Virus record (IMG/VR): IMGVR_UViG_3300033049_000022 | Span: 1-37,295 of that record | Length of the DNA stretch: 37,295 nt | Source of the DNA: a virus | Strand: one strand, 5' to 3' | Shown: positions 1-5,866 of the stretch, one piece after another | Position numbering within the stretch: position 1 is the stretch's first letter | Layout of the letters: each line of letters opens with the position of its first letter | Program-made: the position numbers and the translations under genes | The notes under the pieces: model-generated | Database searches by the model: none | What the model was told of the DNA's origin: nothing | What the model saw: the letters and a program-made list of their open reading frames with translations, nothing else

Positions 1-71
1 CCCGTGTTCCTGTTGCCCGTGTTCCAGTCGCACGTGTTCCAGTAGCCCGTGTTCTCTTTCTTGTCTGTCAT
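1..71 (-). CDS. NTG-type pentapeptide-repeat protein, N-terminal part (partial)
   Basis: The gene starts at ATG 71 and reads off the left edge. The ribosome site is AAAGGAGAG, and a strong promoter lies at 98-125. The start reads MTDKKENTGYWNT, followed by five-residue units GYWNT, CDWNT and GNRNT, and it breaks inside another repeat. The same units in the same frame come in from the right edge (36744-37295), so both pieces are one gene cut by the end of the assembly. The repeats resemble the N-x-G (Pentapeptide_2, PF01469) kind rather than the A(D/N)Lxx quinolone-resistance kind. The function is unknown. Placement directly behind a near-consensus promoter suggests strong early expression. 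Confidence 0.85.
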   Translation of the reverse strand, partial: MTDKKENTGYWNTCDWNTGNRNT

Positions 72-97
72 CTCATCTCTCCTTTGTTTGTGTCACC

Positions 98-125
98 AGT
101 ATATATCATGTTTATACTATGTCAA
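98..125 (-). promoter_or_regulatory. Strong sigma70-type promoter for the pentapeptide gene
   Basis: On the minus strand a perfect -35 TTGACA (120-125) is followed after 16 bases by TATACT (98-103). Transcription would start near 91, about 20 bases ahead of ATG 71, leaving room only for the ribosome site. The spacer holds a dyad, GTATA and TATAC nine bases apart, and the string TAAACAT, which also occurs in the two other promoters called here. This is the best promoter match in the window. Confidence 0.75.
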
Positions 126-128
126 CAG

Positions 129-380
129 CTATTCATCACAACAACTATATTTCTTCCCCGGCCGCTTCGGATCACTGTCGTCAATAACCCCCTGTAAATA
201 TTCCTTGTTAGCCGCCGTCTCTGTGGTCGCTGTGCTTGGCGTAGGCTTGCGCTGTACCTCGCATATGATGTGTGCCACATTAGAACCCTGCCGTTAGTTC
301 TCGGCCCCGGTGCTGCCTGCCATACCTTTGACGCCTCCATGTTGGGGTTTATCTTTTGGCGGTGGCAATATGCGCGGCAT
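129..380 (-). pseudogene. Small ORF split by an in-frame TAA
   Basis: From ATG 380 a 28-codon ORF begins MPRILPPPKDKPQHGG and ends GSTGAEN at a TAA (294-296). The same frame then stays open for 55 codons. That part contains GSNVAHIICEVQRKP and ends KKYSCCDE before TAG at 129-131. Both halves have ordinary protein-like composition and lie between two real genes, so a single TAC/TAT to TAA change could have split one 83-residue protein. A GTG at 278 with GGCAGGG upstream could restart translation. No product is recognised. A different frame (122-442) is also open here, but its C-terminal half is arginine-rich and looks antisense-like. Confidence 0.5.
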
Positions 381-398
381 TGCTGCTCAAGGGTCATG

Positions 399-632
399 TT
401 AGAATAGTCTCCAGAAATTTGTGAACCAGCTTTCCTTTTCATATGCCGCCCAAGAAAGAATTACAACGTCTGTGAATCCTTGGTCTTCCTCAATATAATC
501 TTTGAGCGCCTTTACAGATCCGCTATCGGTGAATTTGCATCTTGTGCTTGTGTCCATACTGCCAGTGCCGCCTTTATTTCCATCACGAAACGCATAAACA
601 ATATGATATTTATATTTCAATTCCTCACTCAT
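399..632 (-). CDS. Hypothetical protein, 77 aa
   Basis: A small acidic/aromatic protein beginning MSEELKYKYHIVYAF and ending in a Trp/Phe-rich tail (SWFTNFWRLF). It starts 8 bases inside the end of the preceding gene (625-807), with GGAGAGAG as ribosome site, so translation is probably coupled. The pattern of a strand-like start (YHIVYAF), a helix containing VKALKDYI and a second strand (DVVILSW) suggests a small alpha/beta fold. No family is recognised. It belongs to the run of small early genes leading to the pentapeptide gene. Confidence 0.75.
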   Translation of the reverse strand: MSEELKYKYHIVYAFRDGNKGGTGSMDTSTRCKFTDSGSVKALKDYIEEDQGFTDVVILSWAAYEKESWFTNFWRLF

Positions 633-807
633 CTTCTCTCTCCTTGGCTAAATTGCGGTGTTTAATTGCCTCATGCGCTAACATCATTAAAAAATCGGCA
701 TCGGTTACAGAAAATATTACATCACCGCCATACTCATGTCTTACCTCTACTTCCATAGATAAAACTGCTAATCTTCTCCGATCATCTTGCAATTGTTTCT
801 CTGTCAT
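625..807 (-). CDS. Hypothetical protein, 60 aa
   Basis: Sixty residues beginning MTEKQLQDDRRRLAVL, with a charged N-terminus and a helix DADFLMMLAHEAIKH near the C-terminus. The ribosome site AAAGGAGAGACAG precedes ATG 807. Its stop overlaps the next gene's start. There are no cysteines, membrane segments or recognised domain. It is one of a set of under-80-residue genes sharing the same ribosome-binding cassette, which suggests modular early accessory genes. Confidence 0.75.
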   Translation of the reverse strand: MTEKQLQDDRRRLAVLSMEVEVRHEYGGDVIFSVTDADFLMMLAHEAIKHRNLAKEREDE

Positions 808-818
808 CTGTCTCTCCT

Positions 819-1034
819 TTAATTATCCTGCACGTCCTGCCATACACCTGAGATAAGCACAAACGCTATCAGCTCACTCCTGGAAATGTATGAGCCGTTG
901 AAGTGAAATCCATCATCACCTGTCAGCATAACCATATCAACATTTTTACCTTTGACGCCCTCTATGTTTCCATCAGGTACTATGTATTCAAAATCTACCG
1001 GCTCTGGTGGTGTGAATTTAATTACGTTGGTCAT
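819..1034 (-). CDS. Hypothetical protein, 71 aa
   Basis: Begins MTNVIKFTPPEPVDFEYIVPDG and is strongly acidic with mostly strand-like segments (VDMVMLTGDDGFHFNGSYI). Its ATG (1034) overlaps the TGA of the upstream gene as ATGA, so it is translationally coupled. The opening IKFTPPEPVDFEY is seen in small phage proteins of unknown role. No function can be assigned. Confidence 0.75.
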   Translation of the reverse strand: MTNVIKFTPPEPVDFEYIVPDGNIEGVKGKNVDMVMLTGDDGFHFNGSYISRSELIAFVLISGVWQDVQDN

Positions 1035-1216
1035 TTTATATTCTCCTGAATTGAAACTTTAACAACGCTATACCCTTGCTTCTGTATAGTAGGCCAGAGC
1101 CGACCCTTCTTATTTTGCATGACCTGCTTGGCCAGCCTTCGTGTTGGCCGGATGCAGTCTGTCAATATTAGGTCAAACTTCTTTATGGCCCATGCCTCAG
1201 TTTTTGTCGCACTCAT
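1031..1216 (-). CDS. Hypothetical basic protein, 61 aa
   Basis: ATG 1216 is chosen over a longer in-frame start at 1273 because AAAGGAGAGAGAAG lies directly before it and the longer version would run through the upstream gene. The product begins MSATKTEAWAIKKFDLI and contains CIRPTRRLAKQVMQNKK. It is lysine- and arginine-rich, so nucleic-acid binding is possible, but no domain is recognised. It overlaps the upstream gene by 20 bases and the downstream one by ATGA. Confidence 0.7.
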   Translation of the reverse strand: MSATKTEAWAIKKFDLILTDCIRPTRRLAKQVMQNKKGRLWPTIQKQGYSVVKVSIQENIK

Positions 1217-1355
1217 CTTCTCTCTCCTTTGATTTCCATTTTTCAATTCTATCAAGAACTTTATCGGATTCATCTTGTGTTAAAAATTCATTATCCTTCA
1301 AAACACGTAAGGCACGGTGAGCAGAAGCCCTTAATGCTGCATCGCTTATCTTCAT
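1197..1355 (-). CDS. Hypothetical protein, 52 aa
   Basis: ATG 1355 is preceded by ATAGGAGAGACAG, a strong ribosome site of the local kind. The 52-residue product begins MKISDAALRASAHRAL and is almost wholly helical and charged (DKVLDRIEKWKSKERED). The end of the gene carries the ribosome site of the next one, so the 20-base overlap is explained by coupling. No family is recognised. Confidence 0.65.
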   Translation of the reverse strand: MKISDAALRASAHRALRVLKDNEFLTQDESDKVLDRIEKWKSKEREDECDKN

Positions 1356-1364
1356 CTGTCTCTC

Positions 1365-1580
1365 CTATGTGCAATATTCTGCAATGTATCTCTTGTCGGC
1401 TTCCGTCCGCTCGGCATGGATCACCTTGTTTTTATAATCCCACCGTATCGGCTTACCACAACATGGCGCATCGTGATCCGTGCCTAGTTCCGGGTCCCAA
1501 CCTTCGGCATCTGATCCGCACCAAGGGCAGGCTGTATTGAAGCTGAATTCTTCCGGTTCGGGTAATGGCGGTATCTTCAT
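1365..1580 (-). CDS. Small zinc-ribbon-like protein, 71 aa
   Basis: The product contains CPWCG near residue 18 and, about 20 residues later, a CC pair in APCCGKPIRW. That arrangement suits a small zinc ribbon. The N-terminus MKIPPLPEPEEF is proline-rich. The ribosome site ATAGGAGAGAGAC precedes ATG 1580. Such phage mini-ribbons often bind nucleic acid or a host enzyme, but no partner can be named. The neighbours are the DnaC-like loader upstream and small unknowns downstream. Confidence 0.7.
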   Translation of the reverse strand: MKIPPLPEPEEFSFNTACPWCGSDAEGWDPELGTDHDAPCCGKPIRWDYKNKVIHAERTEADKRYIAEYCT

Positions 1581-1606
1581 GTCTCTCTCCTATGATTGCT
1601 CAATTA

Positions 1607-2122
1607 TTAAAAACGCTTACTTTTACCCGTTAGCGTTATCATGGATATATTCTCTTTCAGGCGGTCAGCCAAGGCAGGGCCGATTGAATCTATTACGCCT
1701 TTTAGGTCGGTATTGCCTATGATAATAACAGGCATTAGATTTTCATACCGATAGTTTATAATATCAAAAAACCTATTTCTCTCAGCTTTGGTTTCATAAG
1801 TTCGCGTGATCTCATCAATAATTAAAAGACCGTGCTTGTTAAAAAAATGTGCGCTTCTATCTTCCATAACGCGCTCACTCATAGACATTGCTGTAGTATA
1901 AATTGCATTACCATTTTTGGAAAATTCTTTAGCCAAAGCCGCCGCTAAATGGGTTTTCCCCGTTCCCACATTACCCAACATTATCAAGCTACGCCAACCA
2001 TCGCCATCAATGAACTCTTTGGCTGCTACGCTCGTTTGCTCATCAAAGTCAGACAACACCGACCCCCGAAACCTCTTTGCGATATCTGCATATGAAAATC
2101 TCATCTCCTGCAATCTATCCAT
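1607..2122 (-). CDS. DnaC-like helicase loader ATPase
   Basis: A 171-residue AAA+ protein with Walker A GNVGTGKT (residues 50-57) and Walker B LLIIDE (about 99-104), plus a sensor-1-like Asn in IIIGNTD. This matches phage DnaC/IstB-type loaders, which deliver the replicative helicase to the origin. It overlaps the end of the DUF1376 gene by 8 bases, the usual phage initiator-loader pair (compare lambda O and P). ATG 2122 is chosen because GGAGATGTT lies before it. An in-frame start at 2155 exists but sits deep in the upstream gene. The protein is shorter than cellular DnaC, with a reduced N-terminal interaction region. Confidence 0.85.
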   Translation of the reverse strand: MDRLQEMRFSYADIAKRFRGSVLSDFDEQTSVAAKEFIDGDGWRSLIMLGNVGTGKTHLAAALAKEFSKNGNAIYTTAMSMSERVMEDRSAHFFNKHGLLIIDEITRTYETKAERNRFFDIINYRYENLMPVIIIGNTDLKGVIDSIGPALADRLKENISMITLTGKSKRF

Positions 2123-2912
2123 TACCCAACATCTCCATAATTTGTTTCTGGTCATAGTGCGTAGCCACGACTTCTTCCGTTTCTTCTACGCCAAAGTCTA
2201 AGGCAGATTCCAAGTGCTGTTTAGTTGGCAAGATATAATCGTCCTCCCACCTTGATTGATTTAACCATGTAATTGCCTGCGCTATAAATTTACGGTCGGT
2301 ATTTTCTGCTTCCTGCAAAGCATACTTTTTAGCACCAGATATAATCTCATCAGGATTAATGGCTTTGCATATGGATATAAATTTTGTTTTAGCGTTTGAT
2401 TTTGGGTTGCCTCCTAATCGTCTAGGGTATTCTTTCCAGAACTCATTGAATTTTATTTCAAGCCCATGCTTATCAGGGGTAATTACTTCAGGGGTTTTAT
2501 ACTTATCTTTAGATAAGTCTTTTACTTCACTCTTCACTTTCACTTTCAGCATTGCCACGGCATCGCCTGTTTTGTTTTCTTTCAATGACTTAGACCATCT
2601 TTTATCGGCTTTTAGCTTGTTTTTAGTTGAGATAGAGTTGATCTTTAGTAGCTCTTTAGATGCTCTATAGTTGAAGTAAAGACCGTCTTTAATGGTGATT
2701 AACTCACTTTTAAGCAGTGCTTTTTTAAGACGGTTATGCTGCCTACGGTTACAGGGCATAGCCTTGCATATTAATAAATCATCGTCTGGCAAGCATCCAT
2801 CATAGAGATATATCAGGCTCAGTATTTCATCGAAATAGCCTTTCTCCTCAAAAGAAAGCATTAATGTTGCTTCCTTCCAGTCTTTGATATCTCTCATGTA
2901 AAATTCGGCCAT
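2115..2912 (-). CDS. DUF1376-family replication initiator-like protein
   Basis: The first 90 residues fit the DUF1376 (YdaU-like) winged-helix domain, with DWKEATLMLSFEEKGYFDEI and LSLIYLYDGCLPDD. A charged linker follows, then a C-terminal part with FWKEYPRR and AITWLNQSRWEDD, as in phage initiators that bring the loader to origin DNA. The start at 2912 has AGGAAAGTT before it and lies 90 bases downstream of the predicted start from the 3009-3036 promoter. The origin itself was not identified; O-type proteins sometimes carry it inside their own gene. Confidence 0.8.
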   Translation of the reverse strand: MAEFYMRDIKDWKEATLMLSFEEKGYFDEILSLIYLYDGCLPDDDLLICKAMPCNRRQHNRLKKALLKSELITIKDGLYFNYRASKELLKINSISTKNKLKADKRWSKSLKENKTGDAVAMLKVKVKSEVKDLSKDKYKTPEVITPDKHGLEIKFNEFWKEYPRRLGGNPKSNAKTKFISICKAINPDEIISGAKKYALQEAENTDRKFIAQAITWLNQSRWEDDYILPTKQHLESALDFGVEETEEVVATHYDQKQIMEMLGNG

Positions 2913-3008
2913 AACTTTCCTGCTTTACTTTCCTTGGTTGTGGTGTGGCGGGTCGGAAAGCGAAAACCTCATAAAGAGCAACCAATATGATTTTTGCGCC
3001 ACAGTCCT

Positions 3009-3036
3009 ATTATACATATGTTTATGGGTTAATCAA
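3009..3036 (-). promoter_or_regulatory. Promoter for the replication genes
   Basis: Minus-strand TTGATT (3031-3036), 16 bases of spacer, then a perfect TATAAT (3009-3014). The predicted start is near 3002, leaving a leader of about 90 bases before ATG 2912. The spacer contains TAAACAT, shared with the promoter at 98-125. The surrounding 2913-3045 is otherwise non-coding. Confidence 0.65.
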
Positions 3037-3045
3037 GGGTGATGT

Positions 3046-3249
3046 TCACCAGCCCATAATATGTTCCTGAGTCTTCATAACCATAAATAACGCCTCCTGC
3101 TTTGTCATCACAGACGATCTGATAAATAACTCAACATCCTGATTATATGCCAAGATCATAACATCTTGAAAATTCTCCCGGCGGCATTGTTCTAACGCTT
3201 CGCCTACTGTCATTTTATTATGTGCAGTGAGTTGATGGATATTTGTCAT
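3046..3249 (-). CDS. Hypothetical protein, 67 aa
   Basis: Begins MTNIHQLTAHNKMTVGEALEQC and continues with ENFQDVMILAYNQDVELFI, then a helical C-terminus TKQEALFMVMKTQEHIMG. The layout matches a small alpha/beta phage protein commonly found next to XRE regulators. The ribosome site GAAAGGAACGAAA before ATG 3249 is identical to that of the regulator at 3511-3714. No biochemical function is known to me. Confidence 0.75.
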   Translation of the reverse strand: MTNIHQLTAHNKMTVGEALEQCRRENFQDVMILAYNQDVELFIRSSVMTKQEALFMVMKTQEHIMGW

Positions 3250-3281
3250 TTTCGTTCCTTTCAGGTTTAGCCATATCGTGT

Positions 3282-3509
3282 TTAAATAGTATCTGTGTTC
3301 TTCAGTAACTCTTTTTCATAAACAAGCTCTAAAAGCGTCACATCAAAAGCCTTGCAGAAACCTAACAACGTACTCAATGTAGGGTTTGTCGAGTTGCCTT
3401 GTTCAAGATCAAATACCTGAGTTTTAGAAATACCAGCCAAAGAGGCAAGAGCCATTAAAGACCACCCCCTTGCTTTACGTAGTCGATTTATATTTGATTG
3501 TAATTCCAT
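3282..3509 (-). CDS. XRE-family HTH regulator, 75 aa
   Basis: A Cro/C1-type helix-turn-helix: INRLRKARGWSLMALASLAG, ISKTQVFDLEQG, then NPTLSTLLGFCKAFDVTLLEL. It is DNA-binding domain only, with no cleavable or multimerising C-terminal domain. ATG 3509 is preferred because GGAG lies nine bases before it; an ATG at 3524 sits inside the end of the upstream regulator gene. It is placed just after a second XRE gene, so the two may act as opposing regulators. The operator is not known. Confidence 0.8.
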   Translation of the reverse strand: MELQSNINRLRKARGWSLMALASLAGISKTQVFDLEQGNSTNPTLSTLLGFCKAFDVTLLELVYEKELLKNTDTI

Positions 3510-3510
3510 G

Positions 3511-3714
3511 TTATGTAGCTCCATGCGTTAAAAAGTCATTATAATGAAGGTCTAATTCTGCCATGATGCAGATCAGTCTTTTGCCGCTGGGAATGCGGTT
3601 ATTAGTTTCATAGTGAGAAATCCATGATTCGCTTTGATTGACTACAAGACCTAATTGCCGCTGTGTTAACCCCCGTTTTTTCCTGTGTTCTTTTATTGTA
3701 CGACCTATATCCAT
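3511..3714 (-). CDS. XRE-family HTH regulator, 67 aa
   Basis: Begins MDIGRTIKEHRKKRGLTQRQ, with the second helix and turn in LGLVVNQSESWISHYETN. This is a minimal Cro/C1-type DNA-binding protein. ATG 3714 follows GAAAGGAACGAAA. An earlier TTG (3768) has AAGGAG only one base away and is less likely. It ends two bases before the next regulator starts. No integrase accompanies the pair, so a role in early-gene timing is at least as likely as lysogeny control. Confidence 0.8.
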   Translation of the reverse strand: MDIGRTIKEHRKKRGLTQRQLGLVVNQSESWISHYETNNRIPSGKRLICIMAELDLHYNDFLTHGAT

Positions 3715-3810
3715 TTTCGTTCCTTTCAAATTAAACTTGCGTATCGCCAGAAGAGTGCTATACTGCAATCTCCTTGTTAGAATACTTTTTTACTAGTTCT
3801 CTCTCTTCCC

Positions 3811-3840
3811 GCCCACCGCTTGTTGCTTATCGCGGTGGGC
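3811..3840 (-). terminator. Perfect 9-bp hairpin without U-tract
   Basis: GCCCACCGC (3811-3819) and GCGGTGGGC (3832-3840) pair perfectly around a 12-base loop, ten bases after the stop of the 3850-4365 gene. Neither side has a run of U, so it is at best a weak or factor-dependent terminator. It could also be an RNA processing or stability element between two gene groups. Confidence 0.45.
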
Positions 3841-3849
3841 GTTCCTCGT

Positions 3850-4365
3850 TTATAACGCTGCGGCCATAGCCTGAACAGCCTCATAGCCATTCACAATTAA
3901 TCTATCACCGATGATATACCGATCCGTTAAATTAATTCCCGGGCCTTTCCGTGCCGGGGTGTTCTCGGCATACACCGGACTAAAGTGGCGCCGTATGATG
4001 TTTAACGTGAGGTCCATTTCGTTCGGTCCGGCCTCAATCGCCTTGGCGCAATTGCTTTTGTAACTCTCCCTACCCCTGAACATTGGGACGCACCGTATGC
4101 CATGCTTTTGGGTGTATGAGTATATCTTTTCACGCGATATTCCTAATTCACTGGCCATCTGCATGGGCGTCTTTGTCTTTGCCAGCTCAACAATACGGGC
4201 ATGGTGCTGCTCTATATAGCGTTGCGCGGGTTGGCACTTAATCCCTGATCGGGCGGCAATATTACGGACCCTTTGCGTCTGGCAGTTGCTTAATCTCGCT
4301 ATCTGCACCGCCGTGTGGGTTTGATGAAGGTCTATAATCCGCGCCCTTAGTTCTGTTGTGTTCAT
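3850..4365 (-). CDS. HTH DNA-binding protein with two tandem HTH-like segments, 171 aa
   Basis: Two similar N-terminal segments, LRARIIDLHQTHTAVQIARL and ARIVELAKTKTPMQMASELG, each followed by a recognition-helix-like stretch (NCQTQRVRNIAARSG; ISREKIYSYTQKHG). These are repeats of a homeodomain/HTH_23-like unit. The C-terminal part (IIRRHFSPVYAEN...GYEAVQAMAAAL) lacks a recognised domain. Its ATG overlaps the stop of the VRR-NUC gene (ATGA). A role in transcription or DNA organisation is inferred. Confidence 0.7.
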   Translation of the reverse strand: MNTTELRARIIDLHQTHTAVQIARLSNCQTQRVRNIAARSGIKCQPAQRYIEQHHARIVELAKTKTPMQMASELGISREKIYSYTQKHGIRCVPMFRGRESYKSNCAKAIEAGPNEMDLTLNIIRRHFSPVYAENTPARKGPGINLTDRYIIGDRLIVNGYEAVQAMAAAL

Positions 4366-4763
4366 TTTATTGTCCTTACTAGGTTATATAGGTTCATTAG
4401 GGATATGAAGGCGTTAAGGTTGTCTATCAGGTGGTATGTGGCTCCTACGGCCTCTACATCGGCCTGGAACTCTCTTTGGCTATCAGACTGCACTCCTGCG
4501 CTCTTGTCTTGGATCATATTGCCACGTTTGCCCATCTTGTATGTGGTGGGGCGTTTAAATTCTACATACAGGTTTCTTAATTGCCCATCATTCCAGCAAA
4601 ACGATAGATCAGCAACGCCGGATTTCATGCCCATAAGCTTCAATGCTGCCATATGTTGAGGTTTGGCCTTGCGCTCGTTGGCTGTCGCCCAGTAGATAAC
4701 GCCTGATTTAATGGCATATTCACACCATTTGATGCAGTCTTTTTGCACTGTGGACTCTTTCAT
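4362..4763 (-). CDS. VRR-NUC domain nuclease, 133 aa
   Basis: Starting at ATG 4763 the protein opens MKESTVQKDCIKWCEYAIKS and carries GVADL (49-53) and YVEFK (66-70), the D...ExK core of VRR-NUC (PD-(D/E)xK) nucleases. In phages these standalone domains are thought to act on branched DNA in replication or repair. The domain begins right at this start, and the start overlaps the stop of a small upstream ORF as ATGA. A longer TTG start at 4880 has no ribosome site and would read through that ORF. Confidence 0.8.
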   Translation of the reverse strand: MKESTVQKDCIKWCEYAIKSGVIYWATANERKAKPQHMAALKLMGMKSGVADLSFCWNDGQLRNLYVEFKRPTTYKMGKRGNMIQDKSAGVQSDSQREFQADVEAVGATYHLIDNLNAFISLMNLYNLVRTIK

Positions 4764-4867
4764 ACCACCATGCCCCACAAGTATATCACAAACCATATCA
4801 CTAATCCGGCTGATACCAGAAATATGCCAAGGCTGTACCAATTGTTTCGTATTTGTGTCTGTGTCAT
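4760..4867 (-). CDS. Small single-pass membrane peptide, 35 aa
   Basis: ATG 4867 has GGAG nine bases before it. The peptide is MTQTQIRNNWYSLG followed by a hydrophobic stretch (IFLVSAGLVIWFVIYLWG) and MVV. The stop overlaps the nuclease start (ATGA). The single membrane helix with positive N-side would place the C-terminus outside the cytoplasm. The role is unknown; it may be an early membrane-active peptide. Its presence explains the 5-prime end of the nuclease gene. Confidence 0.55.
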   Translation of the reverse strand: MTQTQIRNNWYSLGIFLVSAGLVIWFVIYLWGMVV

Positions 4868-4885
4868 TCGTTCTCTCCAAAATAT

Positions 4886-4920
4886 GCGGGTGAGTTGTCC
4901 GCTAAGATTCCCCCACCCGC
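4886..4920 (-). terminator. Possible attenuator hairpin
   Basis: GCGGGTG (4886-4892) and CACCCGC (4914-4920) can pair around a 21-base loop. On the minus strand the stem is followed by ATATTTT, a weak U-rich tail, then the ribosome site of the 35-residue membrane ORF. It could reduce read-through inside the operon. Confidence 0.3.
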
Positions 4921-4923
4921 CAG

Positions 4924-4977
4924 TTAATCACGACCAGGGGAAGCCGTGACATCGCTCGTTTGATTTGTGTCAGTCAT
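4924..4977 (-). CDS. Very small ORF, 17 aa
   Basis: ATG 4977 is preceded by GGAGGATTGCA, one of the best ribosome sites in this block. The peptide is MTDTNQTSDVTASPGRD. It starts inside the end of the 4970-5146 gene. It is polar and has no membrane segment. It may be a translated leader for what follows rather than a functional protein. Confidence 0.35.
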   Translation of the reverse strand: MTDTNQTSDVTASPGRD

Positions 4978-5146
4978 TGCAATCCTCCACGATTTCTTTT
5001 TTAACTATTTCTAAAACACCAAGCGCTAAAGCTAGTGGCATCTCTTCATCATATTCATGTATAACTTCCTTAACCCGGTTACACATTTCTTCTGCTTTAT
5101 AGCAAGCTCTTTTGCTGGCTAGATGTGAAACATCAAACGGTTTCAT
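4970..5146 (-). CDS. Hypothetical protein, 58 aa
   Basis: The product begins MKPFDVSHLASKRACYKAEE and is mostly helical (VKEVIHEYDEEMPLALALG, LEIVKKEIVED). ATG 5146 overlaps the stop of the upstream gene as ATGA, so it depends on coupling. No family is recognised. Its end carries the strong ribosome site of the 17-residue ORF. Confidence 0.65.
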   Translation of the reverse strand: MKPFDVSHLASKRACYKAEEMCNRVKEVIHEYDEEMPLALALGVLEIVKKEIVEDCND

Positions 5147-5337
5147 AATAAATCCAATTCTTTTAATGTTCTTTCATATACCTCTATGACCTGACTGGCC
5201 AAAAATTGGGGGACAAACTCTGTTCTTTTTGAAACCTCCACACCGATATTATCAAAGTCCTGCTTGCACAATAAATCTTGCATCTTTATTGAAGCGGCAA
5301 AAATCGCCTTATCTCTGTTGGTATATTCGCTTGTCAT
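5143..5337 (-). CDS. Hypothetical protein, 64 aa
   Basis: Begins MTSEYTNRDKAIFAASIKMQ and ends VIEVYERTLKELDLL; it is helical and acidic. Both ends overlap neighbours by ATGA. It lacks cysteine pairs, membrane segments and known motifs. It is one of ten tightly coupled leftward genes between 4362 and 6734. Confidence 0.7.
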   Translation of the reverse strand: MTSEYTNRDKAIFAASIKMQDLLCKQDFDNIGVEVSKRTEFVPQFLASQVIEVYERTLKELDLL

Positions 5338-5540
5338 AATATTTCACTTTCATTTAATGCTCTGACAATTTTCTCACCAAAAACTTTATAGGGGTCTGTT
5401 TTGTCTCTGCGATGTTCATCAAAAGGTTTTTCATCAGCCGCATAAGCGCAGAGGGTCAAGACCAGATTGCCGTTGCCATTTCTAATCATTCCCCAGTCAT
5501 CATACTCACGAGGCGAATAAGAAAAAGGTTTCATGCTCAT
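5334..5540 (-). CDS. Hypothetical protein, 68 aa
   Basis: The product begins MSMKPFSYSPREYDDWGMIR and has NGNLVLTLCAYA, then a charged C-terminus ending VFGEKIVRALNESEIL. Both ends overlap by ATGA. The WGMIRN...LV pattern resembles a small beta-rich phage protein of unknown role seen in early operons. No function is assigned. Confidence 0.7.
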   Translation of the reverse strand: MSMKPFSYSPREYDDWGMIRNGNGNLVLTLCAYAADEKPFDEHRRDKTDPYKVFGEKIVRALNESEIL

Positions 5541-5866
5541 TTGTTTTGTCCTTCTAGTTCTGTTAATTTCATTGGGTCAACATATCCAGGAAATGGCGCT
5601 ATACTCCCCACATCAGGATCATACTGTGCCATAAGTTCGGCCATAGTTACGCTGTTGCCATCCCGATTTTTAATAATAATGTGACCACCCCGAGTGTCGA
5701 TACGAATATCAACATATTTAAATTGACAGTTCCGGCCCCACTCCCATTCTCCTGATTTTACCGCATCAAAGAACGGCTTTAAATCGTCAAAGGCATACCA
5801 AGGGTTAATGTTCAATGTTTGCCGTTTCTGGCCCCATTTATCGCTCGTCTCTGTTGACTGTGCCAT
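5537..5866 (-). CDS. Hypothetical protein, 109 aa
   Basis: Contains DLKPFFDAVKSGEWEWGRNC in the first half and strand-like segments (KYVDIRIDTRGGHIIIKNRDG) in the middle. The end is proline- and glycine-rich (DVGSIAPFPGYVDP). Start and stop overlap neighbours (TAATG, ATGA). The fold is probably alpha/beta. I do not recognise a family. Confidence 0.7.
   Translation of the reverse strand: MAQSTETSDKWGQKRQTLNINPWYAFDDLKPFFDAVKSGEWEWGRNCQFKYVDIRIDTRGGHIIIKNRDGNSVTMAELMAQYDPDVGSIAPFPGYVDPMKLTELEGQNK

Noticed and set aside
129-380. Stop-codon reassignment (TAA read as an amino acid)
   Set aside because: Many well-recognised genes here end at TAA, TAG and TGA with immediate downstream starts, so the standard code holds.
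122-442. 106-residue ORF in another frame over the split gene
   Set aside because: Its C-terminal half is arginine-rich and low in acidic residues, as expected of an off-frame reading, while the 129-380 frame looks protein-like. The N-terminal stretch after GGAG near 410 cannot be fully excluded.
3282-3714. CI/Cro lysogeny switch
   Set aside because: Both regulators are transcribed in the same direction, neither has a repressor C-terminal domain, and no integrase or partition gene was found.
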